Below the pieces are notes generated by a model. The model ran no database searches. It was not told the origin of the DNA and saw only the letters and a list, made by a program, of their open reading frames with translations. Below, piece after piece: positions 23,275 to 24,470 of a stretch of DNA of 24,470 nucleotides. The DNA comes from an uncultured Oscillospiraceae bacterium (GTDB taxonomy: Bacteria; Bacillota; Clostridia; Oscillospirales; Ruminococcaceae). Position numbers and translations under genes: made by a program. Each line of letters opens with the position of its first letter. Positions within the stretch are counted from its first letter, which is position 1. The stretch spans positions 1-24,470 of the forward strand of contig CAJUAN010000038.1 of the NCBI GenBank assembly GCA_910584715.1. Reading direction: 5' to 3'.

Positions 23275-24234
23275 TTACCTTTTCTTGGCGTACCAGCGTT
23301 TTACAACGTCCTCCGCCTTTTTGCCGACAATGGAGAATCCCATTTCCGGACTGCTTTTCGGCAGCCTTGTGTACCAGTCCCACCAGAAGAAGCCGCCGAA
23401 CCATGGCTCGTCCCACATAACGGTCATGCAGGACTCGTAGAAATTCGCCTGTTCGTCCTCGTTGTAGGGAAATTCCTTATGACTGAAATCGTAGGGCATC
23501 ATGGCGCAGCCCCTTGCGCTTCGGCAGCCTATCTCCATAAAGATGACCTGTTTGCCTCCGTTAAGGCGGGAAAGCTCCTCAAGCTTTGACTTTTGCTTTT
23601 CCCACTCGGCGCACATATTAGCCATGCTGTCCCCGGGAACTTTTCCCACGCCGTAGTATGCCGACGTGCCGATGAAATCAAGAGCGTCCCACCACTTAAC
23701 GCCGAACTCCTTACCGTGGTTGGTGTTGTAGACCAGCGGACCGTGGTATAGCTTCCGCACCTCGGCTATAGCATTGCGCCACTGTTCCTCCCGCGCCTCG
23801 GTACCAAGCATCTCACAGCCCACGCAGAACATCTCACAGCCCGTATCTTCGGCTATTTCGGCATAGTGGCACAGGAACGCGGTATAGCTGTCGAACCATT
23901 CTTTCCAGTAGTCCTTGTCGCCGATCTCCCGCTCGGGAAAGGCTATATTCGCCCTCCACACGCCGTCCGCGCAGTTCACCATAGGCTTTAGGCAGACCTT
24001 TAAACCGAGAGAGTGAAGCCTTTCCACCGCGGCGGTTATATCCTTGTCCGTAACGGTATAGCGGTAATCGGGACGTATCAGCGTGGAGCTGAAGCTGTCC
24101 TGCAAAACCGTAAAGGCAAGAGCTGTCCAATCACCGCCCAGAGCGGCAAGACGCTCCATAGAAGCCGCCGCCTCGGAAGTGCGGTACGTGCCTTTTCTGC
24201 CGTCGAAACCATAAGTAAAACCTTTAATAAACAT
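23275..24234 (-). CDS. GH113-type glycoside hydrolase, probable beta-mannanase
   Basis: A 319-residue TIM-barrel enzyme with the GH113 look: KGFTYGFDGRKGTYRT at the start, the acid/base Glu in MFCVGCEMLGTE (Glu141), and the nucleophile Glu in VIFMEIGCRSARG (Glu234), with WWDALDFIGTSAYYG and GGFFWWDWYTRLP at the barrel ends. GH113 members hydrolyse beta-1,4-mannans. There is no signal peptide, so it would act inside the cell on imported mannooligosaccharides. ATG 24234 has AGGAGG seven bases upstream. It stands apart from the spe cluster. Confidence 0.88.
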   Translation of the reverse strand: MFIKGFTYGFDGRKGTYRTSEAAASMERLAALGGDWTALAFTVLQDSFSSTLIRPDYRYTVTDKDITAAVERLHSLGLKVCLKPMVNCADGVWRANIAFPEREIGDKDYWKEWFDSYTAFLCHYAEIAEDTGCEMFCVGCEMLGTEAREEQWRNAIAEVRKLYHGPLVYNTNHGKEFGVKWWDALDFIGTSAYYGVGKVPGDSMANMCAEWEKQKSKLEELSRLNGGKQVIFMEIGCRSARGCAMMPYDFSHKEFPYNEDEQANFYESCMTVMWDEPWFGGFFWWDWYTRLPKSSPEMGFSIVGKKAEDVVKRWYAKKR

Positions 24235-24286
24235 TTTTCCGCCTCCTGATCTGATAATTATTCAGTTGATTTTTTGTGATATTTGT

Positions 24287-24316
24287 AATATAAATTTTTG
24301 TTTAACTCACAAACAA
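24287..24316 (-). promoter_or_regulatory. Possible promoter of the GH113 gene
   Basis: The minus strand has TTGTTT (24311-24316), an 18-base spacer and TATATT (24287-24292), about 55 bp before the start codon. The match is moderate. Confidence 0.4.
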
Positions 24317-24343
24317 TGTTAAACCTGCCAAAGATTAGCTGGT

Positions 24344-24470
24344 CAAGCTGAGCACAGCTTGCGGGGGTCAAGGGGGCAGAGCCCCTTGTCGCGCTCCGCA
24401 GAGCGCGAAATTCCCTTTCGTTCAAGAGCTCTGCAAGGGGGTGAATTGCGGCTTTGCCGCAAGAGGGGGA
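24344..24470. repeat. G-rich multi-hairpin intergenic repeat, cut by the window end
   Basis: Four perfect hairpins lie in 120 bp: CAAGCTG-AGCA-CAGCTTG (24344-24361), CAAGGGG-GCAGAG-CCCCTTG (24369-24388), TCGCGCTC-CGCA-GAGCGCGA (24389-24408, directly abutting) and TTGCGGC-TTT-GCCGCAA (24446-24462). Runs of five G separate them. It is much more GC-rich than the DNA before 24340 and has no coding look. From memory, similar G-rich palindromic DNA is dispersed in ruminococcal genomes. Confidence 0.7.

Noticed and set aside
24344..24470. A terminator for a gene to the right
   Set aside because: Four stems without a T run; the structure looks like a repeat.
1..24470. CRISPR arrays, tRNA or rRNA genes
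   Set aside because: No regularly spaced direct repeats and no recognisable tRNA or rRNA sequence on either strand.

Overview
The window looks like a Gram-positive, Clostridia-type chromosome, most likely Oscillospiraceae / Ruminococcus-like. The basis is an alpha/beta-type small acid-soluble spore protein gene, strong AGGAGG-type ribosome binding sites, an RF2 gene, a GH113-type beta-mannanase candidate, a YjdF gene with a structured leader, and G-rich palindromic intergenic DNA of a kind I associate with ruminococcal genomes. Apart from the left edge and one XRE regulator, nearly every gene is on the minus strand. I saw no rRNA, tRNA or CRISPR.

Layout. (1) 1-1260: the end of an unidentified gene, a 29-codon ORF cut short, and a decayed IS5-type transposase; this is a mobile-element scar. 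(2) 1324-1797: a cytosolic cyclophilin. (3) 1886-11459: a run of closely spaced minus-strand genes. Read 5' to 3' it holds a vWA protein, a PP2C phosphatase and a protein kinase with a zinc ribbon. These three match the TerY-P triad of tellurite-resistance-type (Ter) stress systems. They are followed by a P-type ATPase homologue that has lost its catalytic motifs, a fusion of a beta-helix-like region with a TerD domain, a YD-repeat lipoprotein, and a zinc-ribbon membrane protein with an Asp/Trp/Tyr-rich tail. A TTGACA-N17-TATACT promoter precedes the vWA gene. (4) 11713-13415: a WYL-domain regulator and a divergent XRE regulator share a 377-bp intergenic region with nested inverted repeats. 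(5) 13556-14961: a spore protein, a membrane-associated HEYGH protein, and yjdF with a switch-like leader. (6) 15179-16303: prfB, which reads straight through the codon-26 position where most bacteria have the programmed frameshift. (7) 16455-23083: a polyamine cluster (speD, lipoprotein, speA, small membrane protein, speE, speB) followed by overlapping genes for a pyroglutamyl-peptidase-like protein, a GNAT acetyltransferase and an unknown protein. (8) 23275-24470: a GH113-type glycoside hydrolase and a multi-hairpin repeat cut by the window end.

How the parts work together. Region 7 encodes the full route arginine -> agmatine (SpeA) -> putrescine (SpeB) -> spermidine (SpeE), with decarboxylated SAM from SpeD. 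Region 3 is the best candidate for an undescribed system. A phospho-signalling module (kinase, phosphatase, vWA scaffold) is linked to a membrane pseudo-transporter, a TerD-type protein and a surface lipoprotein, which suggests inside-to-outside stress or envelope signalling. The domain calls are well supported by the sequence; the joint function is inference.
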